Shown here in pieces: positions 9,344-19,625 of a DNA stretch of 64,000 nucleotides. Made by a program: the position numbers and the translations under genes. Positions within the stretch are counted from its first letter, which is position 1; every line of letters starts with the position of its first letter. The notes under the pieces were generated by a model. It searched no databases. It was not told where the DNA came from and saw nothing but the letters and a program-made list of their open reading frames with translations. Source of the stretch: Isochrysis galbana (taxonomy: Eukaryota; Haptophyta; Isochrysidales; Isochrysidaceae); contig CM030938.1 in assembly GCA_018136815.1 (NCBI GenBank), positions 3,600,248 through 3,664,247 of the forward strand, read 5' to 3'.

Positions 9344-11340
9344 AAAAAAAAACATCTGAAGATTCGGGGCTATACACCTACTGTCTATACAGGACTCACC
9401 CTCTCTATTTCCATCGCCCTTATCTCCCCTCCCTCCACCTCCTCCCCTGCCCCCCTTCTTTCCTTTCTCTTTGGTTTCCGGGGTTCGACCTCGGTGCACT
9501 ACCTGAGGTCTGGTTTGGAGTGTGGGGTCGGGGCAGGCCTTCTGGTATGGTCACTCTCATGTAACGTCCTCACGGCCGTGTTTGGGTGTGGGGATCCCGT
9601 CTATGTCACATTGCCTCTAGTGGTGCCCGTTCCCGTTGTCTGCATCAGTGTTTTATACGTCCTCTTCGCTGCACGCACCTCTGTCTCTTGGATAGCGTGT
9701 GCGATCCCAAGTTTTGCGGCCAGCTCGGCTAGCTCCTCGCTGGGTTTGAGCCCACCTTTGCCGCTTATGTGAAATATGGGCCTTAAGTCGCCCATATCTA
9801 TTCTTTTCTTAGGTTGTCTTCCCATGCCCGCTTGGGCCGTTCGCGCTGAGTCGGTTTCATATGCGAATAATAGTGCTTAACACAAGGTAGTGTATCTCTC
9901 TATTATTCTTATGAGTATTGATTCTTCCGAGTAGGCTATGTTCTCATAGTGAATCCTATAGAAGTCCGTCATGATGTACCTCCATGCTAACAGGTATAGA
10001 GTGTATATCGCTTTTGGGGCGTCTCCCTTTGGGTATATGAAAAGGTTGTCTATGATGACTTCCTCTCTGTTTCTATCGGCGTCGGGCGAGAACCTCGCAA
10101 TTTTGTTCAGCGTGCCCAGTATACCGGTTATTCTGGGGCATTCGCCCAGATGCAACGAGGATTCGTTTGCCGCTCCACATATGCGCATATGCGGCATGTG
10201 TTTTCTTTGTCGGGGAATCGGTTGTACGTGCCCATTCTTCTGTGCGTTATGTGTTTGAAATGTAGGTGCGTGTCGCGCGCCGTCACTACCGGGGACGTGT
10301 ATATCTGAGCTAGATGTGCCCATGTGTTTGTTGGTATTTGGATTTGGAGTTTCTCCTCCCACTTGGTCGGTCCCGTGAGGCGCTTGCGTTTGCGGCTTGC
10401 TCGCTGTAGGGCACTTGTGAGGTGTGTCACTTCGATCGCGTCGAGCGGCGTCTTTCCGTCCAAGGTGTTTTCATCCGCTAGCGGGTATTCGAGTCTCTTG
10501 TTGGATTTGTACCCTTCTCCCCACCTCGCCGGCGGGGTGCGGGCCTATCGTTTGCCAGTTAAAGTTGGAGCATGTTAAGGGTGTGTATATTCTATCTATC
10601 CGTGTGTGAATGGTTCCCGAGAGTCGTGTGAAGCCTCCCGGTTTGTTTCCGTTTACTAGATTGTATGCGTCTATTAGACCCATTTCATTCATGGTGCGTC
10701 TCAATCGGAAGCCGTGAGCGTTTCCGTATCCTTCTTGGCTTTCTTGTTTTCTCGTGTCAGTGTCCACGTTTTCAACGCAGTTGAAGTCGCCCCCCACGAG
10801 GGTGTCGCATTCGTTCCCCACGGGGCACGCCCTCAACGCTTCTATTTGAGTAGCTCTTAGGTTGGGCATAGCGCTTAGATATATAGATATTATTTCGAAT
10901 TCTTTAGAGTCTATTACGCATCTAGCTCGAAGGCACCTCCCTTCTATCAACGTCTCAGCCGTGTCTGGTAACAGTCTAACTCTTGGGGAGGAGTCGCGTA
11001 TCGCTATGCCTACCCCACTCGCCGGGTCGGAGGTGTTGGCCGGTGCTTGCACCATGTGCCATCCTAGAGCCTTGGCGGTCATGCATGCTCGGTGGTGTCT
11101 ACCGTCCGCGTAGGCGCGGAGCTCTTGGAGGAGTAGGATGTCTATCCTCGCTTTCCGTGCCTGGGTGAGCACCGATCCTAGGTCCTAGGGCGCCATGTCC
11201 TGCGCCGTTTATGTTGTACGAGACGATTGTAATCGGTCCTTCACCTGGGTATCCGAGGGTAGGGTTGAATGTAAGTGCGTAGACGATTCGCGCGTTGGCT
11301 CGGCGCAGGAGGCGGGTTAGTCGCGCGTACTTGTGAAGGT
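9344..11340 (-). mobile_element. Internally deleted LINE: endonuclease joined to C-terminal zinc-finger region
   Basis: The minus strand reads an APE-type endonuclease: TIVSYNING start near 11216, LLLQELRA, GVGIAIRD, GGDFN, then RIDRIY near 10590. It passes straight at about 10540-10560 into the C-terminal part of the LINE ORF (YPLADEN, KHITHRR, CG-x7-HLGEC zinc knuckle, TLYLLAWRYIMTDFYRI), followed by a 3' UTR ending in an A-run on the plus strand (9344-9352). The whole reverse transcriptase (about 600+ codons in this clade) is absent. Frameshifts at about 11190 and 10150 show it is dead. The C-terminal half is co-linear with the LINE nested in the copia element at 56.1-58.9 kb. Confidence 0.85.
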
Positions 11341-11394
11341 AGCGACATTCGGCGCCTAAGGCGCAAAATCCGCCTAGGCTCGCCCCATTCGCCC

Positions 11395-11610
11395 ATCCTG
11401 GCCCCTCGTGACCAGCCCAATGCTCCAACCCCCCCTCCCCCCCTGGTCGACAGGCAGACAGGTGCAGCGTGGGGGCCCCAGAGGCTCGGGAACGCCAGCG
11501 AGGGAGAGGCAGGGAGGCTAGGGCCCAGCCCCAGCCTCCTCTGCCCCCTGAGCTGGCCTCCAGGAGCCTCCAGGGGCCGCCAGAGGGCAGCTGGAGGCCT
11601 GCCGCAGGCG
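11395..11610. repeat. GC-rich dispersed repeat (family A)
   Basis: Contains the block CTCCAACCCC..CCCCCTGGTC.ACAGGCAGACAGGTGCAG followed by GGCTCGGGAACGCCAGCGAG and GGAGAGGCAGGGAGG. The same order of blocks recurs at 52612-52735. Partial copies lie at 30770-30920, 31340-31500 and 50650-50750, some inverted. It has no coding signature conserved between copies. Confidence 0.6.
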
Positions 11611-11924
11611 CGCCATCGCGCGTGCCGCAGGAGAGGGGAGAGAGAGCGCGGAGAAGGGGGTGGGCGCGAGCGAGAGCTCCGCCCACCGGAAAATCGGTAA
11701 GTCTCGCGCCTGTTTACAGGATAAGACGAGACAGAGTCGGCCGCCCACTCGGAGACACAGGAGGAAGGGGGGGAAAGATCACCGGGGGGGGGCGCGGGCC
11801 ACCGGGCACCATATCTAAGCCCTCCACCCCAATCCCCCTAGTAGTGTACGGGGGGAGCCGCCTGATGGCGGGGGGAGAAGGGCCGGGGAATGGGGGTGTA
11901 GAGAGTATGCTACGTGCTACTTGT

Positions 11925-12150
11925 AGTGGGTAGTGGTTCCATTCGCCGCGAGTGCGGTAATAATAATAAAAGGTTTTTTTTTGCTTCTGAGACATCGCGA
12001 ATGCGACAGCTCCCCTCTCTCCCACTCCCAATACCAAGGGGGGCTCCCCTGCTCCCCTCTCTGCCTCTCTCCCGCTCCACTTCTACCCAAATATGAAATA
12101 TGCAGAAAATATGAAAAGATGTGTCGACATATGAAGATTTGACAAATCTA
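11925..12150 (+). repeat. A/T-rich segment with AATAATAAAAGG-T9 end
   Basis: The segment TAATAATAAAAGG followed by a run of T (11974-11982) parallels the AATATTAAAAGG-T8 at 53367-53385. The neighbouring sequences at both loci (a CCGC..GTGGCG-type motif just upstream) also look related. It may be the 3' end of a short dispersed element, possibly a SINE with a pol III-style T-run terminator, but no A/B boxes were identified. Confidence 0.35.
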
Positions 12151-12889
12151 CCTAAATATGCAATTGCATGTGCTGCATTTTTCTACCTGGGCCTATCGCC
12201 TATCCATCCCCGCCATCCCCATGCAAACCACCAACCAATTATCAAGTTAGCTGTGGAAGACGGGGATTAGATATGGGATTGCTAGGTTGCTAGGGGTGGG
12301 AGCCAGCAGTTCGTGCAACATTCCGCACCTTCACGCGACATCCCGGGCCGGGCTTAAGTATAGTACACAAGCGGCGACAAGGACAAGTTGTGGACAAGGG
12401 GGCACGTAGCAGTGCAGCCGCCGCAAGGCAAGGTGAGGGGTAGAGCGGGTGGGGCGAAACACATTTCAAAGCCAACGGCCGCGCGGTGGCGCAAGTATAA
12501 TGATTTTTAGTAAACGCACAACACCCGACACCACGCATCATAAGCTGAGCGTGCGCAAAAACACATGGCACATCGATGCAGCAACACTAGCACTGACCAC
12601 CGCACTATAAATACAGCATGTCATTGATATGGAAGAGCAATCCCATGAATGAAAGCAAGTAGCGAGACGAGCATGATCCGGGAGAGGGGATTAGGGAGAT
12701 TAGCGCACGGACTATGAGGTGCTCCCCACACCGTTCTGGATGCGTCATCGTCCAATTTACCATCGACGCAAAATAAACTTGATCGATGACGTGAAATTGT
12801 CATCGAGGCGGCATAAACACATTCGATGACGAAAGCCGCTGGCTGTTGGATGGGCCACTGGCGCTCATCCCTTTCCTTGATGGCATTTC
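12151..12889. other. Intergenic, no gene seen
   Basis: Presumably the downstream flank of the SH3BGRL-like gene. Small open frames show no family features. No tRNA or rRNA pattern was noticed. Confidence 0.4.
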
Positions 12890-13258
12890 TCAAATTTTCT
12901 TGTACGGCGCAATGAGCTCTTCGAGCTTGCCGTCGTCAACTACAGGGCAGGTTGGGCGATTGGTGGTAAGTCAATGCCAAGATGAGCATTGGAGTCCGAC
13001 AATAGATTGAACGATAGACTCAGCTGAACTGCCAACGTACTCAGGACTTGCAAGTCATCAAAGTTTCCTCCAGCCACAACTTTGCCGTCGATGAAGAGCT
13101 GAGGGTAGGTGCGTGCACCGCTTGCCTCCCACAGCGCGCTGCGAAGCTCCTTGTACGTTGGCGCCGCGCCATCAATCTTGGTGAATTCGACATTTTTGCC
13201 CACAAGGACGGTCTCCAACTTTCTCGTGTTGACCTCGACGATTTGATTCGACACATAG
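12890..13258 (-). CDS. SH3BGRL: SH3BGRL / glutaredoxin-like thioredoxin-fold protein (5' exon unresolved)
   Basis: Two exons are clear: 13258-13041 and 12939-12890 (TGA). The intron 13040-12940 has a GTACGT donor and a CTGTAG acceptor, and the join keeps frame (DDLQVL then IDDGKLEELIAPYKKI). The protein reads NTRKLETVLVGKNVEFTKID, then SGARTYPQLFIDGKVVAGG with the cis-Pro (YPQ) and the substrate-loop GG of the glutaredoxin fold. No CxxC active site is present, as in SH3BGR-family proteins. The exon begins one nucleotide into a codon after CTCACAG at 13259-13265. The first exon, encoding the first beta strand and start Met, must lie to the right (beyond about 13270) and is not identified. Usual family length is about 95-115 aa; 88 are seen here. 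Confidence 0.75.
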
Positions 13259-13400
13259 CTGTGAGGCGGGAGAAGCTGGGATTTATATTGATAATGCACT
13301 TCTGTACGGCTCTAGCTGTGCCACTCTGACGTCATGCACAGTGATGCACTCGGCCTGGACATGCGCGCGAGCCGAGAGCGTAAGTGCCTTTATTTCTCAT

Positions 13401-13560
13401 CCCTCCCTCCCTCTCTGCTTCCCTCCTCTCTCCCTCCCTCTCTCCTTCCGTCTCTTCTTGCCTCTCTCCCTCCCTCCCTCTCTGCTTCCCTCCTCTCTCC
13501 CTCCCTCTCTCCTTCCGTCTCTTCTTGCCTCTCTCCTCCGTCTCTCCCTCCCTCTCTGTG
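13401..13560. repeat. CT-rich minisatellite, 67-bp unit in two copies
   Basis: TCTGCTTCCCTCCTCTCTCC recurs at 13414 and 13481 inside a 67-bp unit made of CTCCCTCC and CTTCCGTCTCTTCTTGCCTC blocks. A third, partial CTCC tract follows. Serine/leucine-rich frames over it are low-complexity artefacts. Confidence 0.85.
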
Positions 13561-13966
13561 GAGGCTCTCCTACCCCTTCTGTGAAGTGCGGAGCGCTATT
13601 TCGCGGGGATAAAGCAAAGCGAGGGCAGGCGGGCGCGCCAGGATGGGTTGGGAGAGCAGAGATGCAGCCAGCCGGCCCGCCCTTCCCCCCGTCGCGCGCC
13701 CCTTCACCTCGTGTACAGCAGCACGACCTTGCCGGTACACTCCTCCATCTCTCTACCCCCCCTTCCCGCTCTCTCCCAAGCTCTCTGCTGTGAGGAAGAC
13801 GCGGGGGCGGGCGGGGGGCGGGAGGCCAACGTCTCGAGAACGGGATATTATCGAAAACTTTGGCAAGAAGACATTAAAGTAATCATCGGCTCATCAAAAC
13901 GATGTCGAGAGAGAGAGAAGAGATGGGAGAGAGAGCAGGAGGAGAGGAGGAGGGGGGGTGGCTCTG

Positions 13967-13970
<4 letters not shown>

Positions 13971-14036
<66 letters not shown>
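13971..14036. repeat. (TC)n microsatellite, about 33 units
   Basis: Uninterrupted TC dinucleotide over about 66 bp, which tends to be length-polymorphic. The flanks are purine-rich. Confidence 0.97.
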
Positions 14037-14040
<4 letters not shown>

Positions 14041-14654
14041 CTCAAAGGAAAATGAGAAAATGGCTGAAGGAGTACTCCTCTATTTCTTGAGTATGATGCA
14101 GAAGATCGAGGGGGAAGACGGGGGGGGGGGGGTTCGCGGAGAGGAAACATTTACAGGGTCTCACAAAATATCGACTCAGAATACACTGGCAAGTGGACCT
14201 GGAGAAGGGGAGAGAGGAGGGGAAAGAGAGCAGGGGAGAGATGAGAAACACTACAACAAGATCCTAGTGGAGAGGGGAGGGGCGATGTGTCGTGGGATAT
14301 ACTGAGTGAGAGAGAGATGAGAGAGATGAGATCGACCCTCTCTTCCCGGCGGGTCTCGACAGCAGAGGTCCAAGCGAGGCGAGAGAGAGGAGAGCTCTCG
14401 AACCAGAAGGGGAGAAGGCGAGCGCGCCCTCGAAGGAGGGCACTCCTACAATAGAATCCCACGGGGACGGTCTGGCCCCAACCCTTGGCATGCCCATGGG
14501 GGGCCCAGTAGACTACTCTAGTGATGGATGTCAATCTCGTGAAGTAGAGTAGACCAAGGAGAGCCTCATGGAGCTAGCGCGCTCACACAACGACGACGGT
14601 GACAACGGTACGTTCCCCTCCCTTCACCCGGAGGACATCTGACACGTAGACTGC
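14037..14654. other. No gene seen
   Basis: Purine-rich low-complexity DNA (GGGGAGAG-type) between the microsatellite and a LINE 3' end. Frames are compositional only. Confidence 0.4.
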
Positions 14655-15125
14655 AAAAAAAAACTTCTTAATATTCTCGCCGCGCGCGCGACTCCGCACC
14701 CTTATTGTGCTGCCACGCCCGCTTCTCTCATCCCCCCTCCACCTGCCTTGCGGCTCGTCCCTCGTGCGCTACCTAGGGTCTGGGTGTTTGGGGTTTCCTG
14801 TAGCTGACGGTGTGTTCCGATCCCCGATAGGTTGTCCACTCCTTCCTCCTGCGCCATCGGGGGCTCCTGGAAACATGGTTTGCCCCGGAGATAGTCGCGA
14901 CCCGACTCTCCGAAATTCGTGTACGTCTACAAGTTCTTCCATTACTCCGCACGCTATTAGGATGTTAGGGGCCGATTCTCGCTCGCTGCCCCTCTTGGCT
15001 TGGAATCTATTTCTACGGATACTATGCTGTCATCGGTTTCTTCTAACTCTCCCCTCCGCTTCCACACGAACCCCCTCTCCGCTTCTAGCTTCTAGCTAGA
15101 CGTAGACGTAGTCCATTTCCTCGGA
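14655..15125 (-). mobile_element. LINE 3'-end fragment
   Basis: Begins with an A9 run (14655-14663), then ACTTCTTAATATTCTC, a CGCGCGCGCGAC block and CCTTGCGGCTCGTCCCTCGTG. This is the same order as the nested LINE 3' end at 56142-56260. Read on the minus strand it is the 3' UTR and oligo-T end of the family. Coding similarity is too decayed to assign codons. The homologous part fades by about 15120. Confidence 0.7.
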
Positions 15126-15170
15126 TCTTAGAATGGCTCATTAGAAAATTATAATATTAGTGGTGGACCA

Positions 15171-15250
15171 CCTGATATCAGCCTGATATCAGGTCCTGAT
15201 ATCACCTGATATCAGGTATCAGGTCGCCAAGACCTGATGACCTGAGACCT
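15171..15250. repeat. Cluster of CCTGATATCAGG palindromes
   Basis: The 12-bp self-complementary word CCTGATATCAGG and its parts (CTGATATC, GATATCAGG, CCTGAT) occur about six times in 80 bp, ending in GACCTGATGACCTGAGACCTGA. Could be a protein-binding cluster or a short satellite seed; no coding frame is involved. Confidence 0.7.
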
Positions 15251-15950
15251 GACGGGGCATCCGGGCTACCTGTTTCTGCTCTTTCCCGGCGGGACCCCAC
15301 TGGAGACCTCTCTCCCAAGGGCCATAGCCATAGCCGGAGCCGCTCTGCGGAAGAATTGTCGTTGTCTACCGTAGGTTCTCGTGCTGTGGAGGCGGAGACT
15401 AGTGCCTCCTCCTCACCTCTCTCCCCAGTTCGTTATATTTCTCCGAGAGGGTACAGGGGCGGCGGCACGGGGCGCGACTTTATTGACTTTTTGAACCAAA
15501 CCTGAGGTTGCACCCTCTCGTCATCCGTCATCGTGTTCATTCTCTCGTCTCGAAGTTGCACCCGTTCTCGTTTCTGACCTGGTTCCCGACCCGGATGGGT
15601 CGGAAGTCGGAATCCGGAGTCAATGAAGTTGAAGGTTCCAAGGGAGCTGCGGCTTTCCGCGCTCACGCCGTGGTCACCCCAGACTCGGGAGACGCAGGGG
15701 CCGTCGATTACGATCTCTCGCCGTCGCGCACCACACGGACGCCGGCGTCTCCTCTTTCTCTCGGCTCTCCGGAGGATCCCCGTTCCAGGGATCGCCCGCC
15801 GGAGCCAACCAAGGGCCGCGGCTCGCCGCGGCCACTCGCTTCGGCGAGGAGTGATTAGCGCTTCTGGGGCCTCCCTTTCACGAGTGCCCTCCCCCCCCCC
15901 CTGCGTTGTTTTTAGTTTTTACCCGAAAGGGGGTTTTCCCCCAGCTTGGA
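15251..15950. other. No recognisable gene
   Basis: The open frame around 15508-15858 (+) is rich in R, P and S without family similarity, and I do not call it. The GGGCCGCGGCTCGCCGCGGCCACTCG-like block (15818-15843, quoted in part) recurs at 50807-50832. Confidence 0.35.
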
Positions 15951-16391
15951 CTCGAGGAGAGGACGTGCTGGGGTGCGCGGGGTCGGTGCGTGCACTGGGG
16001 GGAGGACAAATACCGAGGGGAGGGGGCAGTGCCCCCTCCCCCCGGTAGCACTCGGACACCTGGCGGCTCGTCAGGCATGGCGAGATTCCGGGACGGAAAA
16101 GTTGTGTCCGATTAGCTAGTGGGGTTGGCTAGGATATAACATTAATTATTTTTCAAACGAAATTCTGACCTGGGCCTAGTCCAGCGTGGCCTCGAGGAGA
16201 GGGTGTGCTGGGGTGCGCAGGGTCGGTGCATGCACTGGGGGGGAGGACAAATACCGAGGGGAGGGGGCAGTGCCCCCTCCCCCTGGTACCACTCGGACAC
16301 TTGGCTCGTCAGGCATGGCGGGTTTCCGGGACAGAAAAGTTGTGTCCAATTAGCTAGTGGGGTTGGCTAGGAGCATATAACATTAATAATT
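15951..16391. repeat. Tandem duplicate, 240-bp period (family B repeat)
   Basis: Copy 1 is 15951-16150 and copy 2 is 16191-16391. Both run CTCGAGGAGAGG, GTGCTGGGGTGCGC, GGGGCAGTGCCCCCTCCCC, ACTCGGACAC and end with GGTTGGCTAGGA, ATATAACATTAAT. A third copy lies at about 50930-51030. The internal GGGGGCAGTGCCCCC is an inverted repeat. About 90% identity between the two neighbours suggests local duplication. Confidence 0.85.
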
Positions 16392-16574
16392 CATTATTTA
16401 TCAATCTCACGCCTCACGATCGCATTCAACAGGTATACGGAAGCTCAAGACATACATGCACACTTGAAGAGAGGTGGACATCTCTAACATTCACTTGGGG
16501 GAGGCTGGATAATGAATCCATGGGTAGATGTCCAAGTCTAAGTATGTTAGAAAGACTCAACTCAAATGCTTTCC

Positions 16575-18635
16575 TCATGCTATTGTTCCGAGGATACGCC
16601 GGATCAAGACAGCCTTGACTCCGCTAGATTCCAGACCAAGAGATTCACATTGTGCGCGCAGCTCCGCCACCTTCATTGCCTTGAGGGCCTTCTCAGTGGG
16701 GACGATCACCTTGTTCGCCTCAAGGTTGTGGGCCTGCGTGCCGTTATCCTTGGTGGCCGGAGACCCCTTTGAGTCTTGCATGGGCTCCGATGCTGCATTG
16801 GTCACTTCGTGCTTGCTGTAGCTACGTGTAGCCCCTTGCTCCGGCACAGCTGACGGCACCTGAGCGAGCGCCTCCGCCGGGACTGCAGCTGCAGGAGCGC
16901 ACGCCTCTACATTCCTTCTAGAGCGCTTCGCCGGCGCTGCGGAGGCTTCATTGTCGGTTGAGATGCTGGGCTGGACCTTGATTTCTCGCGCTGACCTCGG
17001 TACGGCTCTAGGACTGCGCTTCAAGGACTCCCTCGGTGCCGTCTTCGATGCTTGCTCCCCATCCATCGCCGTGTCGATAGGCGCGGAGTTAGGCGTTTCT
17101 GGCTCGACCAAATCATTGGCAGGTGCCCCCTGCGTCTCCATAGGAAACCCATCTTCTGCCGTAACCTCCAGCGACTCTGTAGTGGCTGGACTCGCCGATG
17201 CTTGTACAGCCTTGCGCCGAGATGCACCAGCAAGAGTTCGAAACTCGTTTACAAATTGTGGCAGCTCACCGAGCGTCGTGAACTCATCCGCGCCCACAGC
17301 ACATGCTGGTGTTCCCGGTGGTAGAGCACCTTGCAACACCCATTCCCGCATCACTGAGAGCGCAAAGGGACCTTGCACGGAGCCCGTGAGATCTCCATAG
17401 AAAAATTCCGGCTCGGCGCTATCCCCCTCAGCAATCGGTGCAGCGGTGTGGGTTGCTTCTGCCGGCTGGAAGGTTGTCCTCTTCTCCTCTTTGCTCTCTT
17501 CTTCGTCATCGTCATCGGAATAGTCTACTATTCCCTTGGTGTACATCTCCGATGATAGACCAACCTTGGGCAATTCCCATTGCGTAACTCCTAGGCTTGG
17601 ATTGGTATAATAGTAGCAACCGTACTCCACAGACCATTCCGCGGTCCAGCCATCCTCCATCGGATACAAGTAACCGCCGTTCATCGCGGCCGAGGAGGGC
17701 ATCCCGCTGTAGCCTGCTGCCTCTCGACTCTGTCTCAAGTCCCGTGCAGCGATGAGCGTGATCCGTTTCCCGGTAGGTGTGTAATGATCTACAGCCAAGG
17801 CCGCTGCTGCTGTCTGGGCATCCGGGAACAAGAGTGCTGCATAGCCATCTCGCAGCGACGTGACAGATTCTACTTGGAAGGGCGTCAGGATGCGCGAGAG
17901 GGTGTTCGTACCATAGGAGTCGTCGCTTAGGGGAGCGCAGAGCGTACGCGCTTCATCGAACTTGGAGACTCTTATCGCGCCTCCTCCGCCGCCTGTCCAC
18001 TCGCCATCAGCGGCTGCACGCTGCCGTGGTGGAAGCATGCCCCCCCGGCCATCATCAGAGCGCCATGTCCGCTCCATCTCGTCGATAAGCACGCCATAGG
18101 CACGGAGAGAGTCGCGCAAAATGTCAGCAGACTTGAAATCCCGCATGGCTCGTGCAGTCTCGCGGCGTAGGAGCATAGAGAAGATCTGTTCATCAGTGAG
18201 TGGCGCGCCGCGCGGAACGGCTTCGCCAGCCGCCCCGCCCACAGACCTGGCCGCCGCAGGGGCGACTTTACTCAGATTGAGAGGGTAACCGTTCAAGCTG
18301 CGCCCCTGCAGCTCAATGACCGCCTTGTCGCGCTCGCCGCCGAAGCGGAACTCGACGAATCCGCAGCCGCGCGACTTGCTGGCCGAACTGTCCAGGTGAA
18401 CTGCTTCCACTGTGGAGTAGAAGCGCGAGAAGAACTCCTTCACCTGCATCTCGCTCACCTCTGGCCCAAGCCCCGAGAAGCGTAACCGGGCAGCAGACCG
18501 CTCACCAGGCTTGTGCTTGCGCTGGCCCCAGTTGGTGCCGCTCGAGTGGAAGAGCTGGTGCACGTCACCCATCGAGCTCGAGCCCGATGCGTCCACCTTA
18601 CTTGACATCTGCGGGTTGCCCGATGAGGGCGGCAT
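16575..18635 (-). CDS. RRM / CysRS-like helical / WW / GYF / SAP multidomain nuclear protein
   Basis: Intronless, 686 aa from ATG 18635 (M10 at 18608 is an alternative). Domains in order: an RRM at about 49-124 (RNP-like GCGFVEFRF); a helical pair at about 146-195 that closely resembles the C-terminal segment of cysteinyl-tRNA synthetase (ARAMRDFKSADILRDSLRAYGV in two pieces); a possible second RRM-like fold at about 220-298; a WW domain at about 329-355 (W330, YYYTNP, W353); an acidic DDDDEEE stretch; a GYF domain at about 411-457 (FFYGD, QGPF, REWVLQG); an S/A-rich linker with nuclear-localisation-like KRSRR; and a C-terminal SAP helix pair (MKVAELRAQCESLGLESSG). RNA binding plus proline-ligand binding (WW and GYF) suggests a spliceosome- or mRNP-associated adaptor. 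The CysRS-like insertion cannot aminoacylate on its own. Confidence 0.78.
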   Translation of the reverse strand: MPPSSGNPQMSSKVDASGSSSMGDVHQLFHSSGTNWGQRKHKPGERSAARLRFSGLGPEVSEMQVKEFFSRFYSTVEAVHLDSSASKSRGCGFVEFRFGGERDKAVIELQGRSLNGYPLNLSKVAPAAARSVGGAAGEAVPRGAPLTDEQIFSMLLRRETARAMRDFKSADILRDSLRAYGVLIDEMERTWRSDDGRGGMLPPRQRAAADGEWTGGGGGAIRVSKFDEARTLCAPLSDDSYGTNTLSRILTPFQVESVTSLRDGYAALLFPDAQTAAAALAVDHYTPTGKRITLIAARDLRQSREAAGYSGMPSSAAMNGGYLYPMEDGWTAEWSVEYGCYYYTNPSLGVTQWELPKVGLSSEMYTKGIVDYSDDDDEEESKEEKRTTFQPAEATHTAAPIAEGDSAEPEFFYGDLTGSVQGPFALSVMREWVLQGALPPGTPACAVGADEFTTLGELPQFVNEFRTLAGASRRKAVQASASPATTESLEVTAEDGFPMETQGAPANDLVEPETPNSAPIDTAMDGEQASKTAPRESLKRSPRAVPRSAREIKVQPSISTDNEASAAPAKRSRRNVEACAPAAAVPAEALAQVPSAVPEQGATRSYSKHEVTNAASEPMQDSKGSPATKDNGTQAHNLEANKVIVPTEKALKAMKVAELRAQCESLGLESSGVKAVLIRRILGTIA

Positions 18636-18835
18636 CCTCGCTTGCGAGCGTTTGCGAACCTTGAGGCGGTGGCGGGGCGGTGGGGGAGGTTGGGGGCGTG
18701 CGGGGTGTGGGGGTATGGGGGGGGGAAGGCGGCGGGGGCGGAGGCGCACGAGGGAGAGGGGGGGAGGGGGGGAAGGGGGGGAGGGGGGGGGGGAGGGACG
18801 GGGGCAGGGGAGGGGGGGCACGACCCAAAAAAAGT
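18636..18835 (-). promoter_or_regulatory. Poly-pyrimidine (coding strand) upstream tract of the RRM/WW/GYF gene
   Basis: The plus strand is G-rich (many G5-G9 runs, 18655-18825), so the coding strand is C/T-rich immediately 5' of the start, the same arrangement as at other genes here. G-runs this dense could also form G-quadruplexes. Confidence 0.4.
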
Positions 18836-19495
18836 ACTACTAAGTCGACAGGTTTATGATGGAGCAGGTTAGTACTAGCTCTACTATTATAAATCTGGAT
18901 CGCGTCTAGGTCTTTAGATGTACAAGAAAGTTTGATAGTAGTAATTTTATAATTTGGTATCACAGCCAGGGGATGCTTTTACATTGAACGGCTCCGTCTG
19001 CTGCTCGCCGCCCTTGCTTCACATTGCCGTGTATGCCACTTCTCTCGGGGTATCTGGAGCCTGAGCGTATCTTAGTCTTAGACTAACCTCTTGGCTCTTG
19101 GACTCTTGGATGCGTGGGGCTAGGGGCTAGGGCTAGGTGTGTGCTAAGATAGTACGCCTGTGCGCAGGGCTTGTGGTAGCCCGGTCACTCACTAGGGGGT
19201 GCGGAGGGCACCATCGGAAATAGGCAAACGAGGACCTAAATAAGCTCCCTATAGGTTCTGGGCTAGTATGAGAGATCAGCAAAAAAATTCCGTCCGGGGT
19301 CCTCTGGCAAAATTTTCGAAAAATACTCATACTCATACTCAATTTCAAGCCTCTGACGGCCGCGCGGAAATATATACTTCGGGCCCCTTCCAGTATAATT
19401 TTATCGACGGCCTTCACGCTCGCCTCTCGCAGCGCATAACGAAGCCATGGTCATCACCAGCAAAAAAAAATTGGTTCTGTACAGGGCTGTCTGCT
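18836..19495. other. No gene seen; A/T-richer mobile-element-like debris
   Basis: A string ATAATTTGGTATCACAGCC near 18950-18968 resembles an LTR end followed by a tRNA-iMet primer-binding site, but no matching second LTR was found. Nothing else is recognised. Confidence 0.3.
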
Positions 19496-19625
19496 CCTGG
19501 CAAGCCATCAGGCATGCCAGGAGCATGGGTGTTTCCTCCACCATGGCAGGGGAGGAGTGGATAGAGGGGGGGGCTCGTGCCCCCCATGGGCGAACCAAGT
19601 ATAAACTTAGTTGTATTGACCTTAG
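19496..19625 (+). repeat. Dispersed repeat (family C), inverted partner at 52437-52570
   Basis: CTGCTCCTGGCAAGCCATCAGG, then GCATGGGTGTTTCCTCC, CATGGCAGGGGAGGAGTGGA and CCATGGGCGAACCAAGT (each quoted in part) match the reverse complement of 52437-52570 over their full length. That second copy also carries a local duplication of the CTGCTCCTAGCAAGCC unit. A shorter, weaker match may lie near 41640-41700. Confidence 0.7.

Noticed and set aside
13334..13793. Serine/leucine/proline-rich ORFs over the CT minisatellite
   Set aside because: Frames are products of a CT repeat; three frames are open at once.
18836..18970. Solo LTR plus primer-binding site (TTGGTATCACAGCC)
   Set aside because: Only one end is visible, with no paired LTR, TSD or coding remnant.
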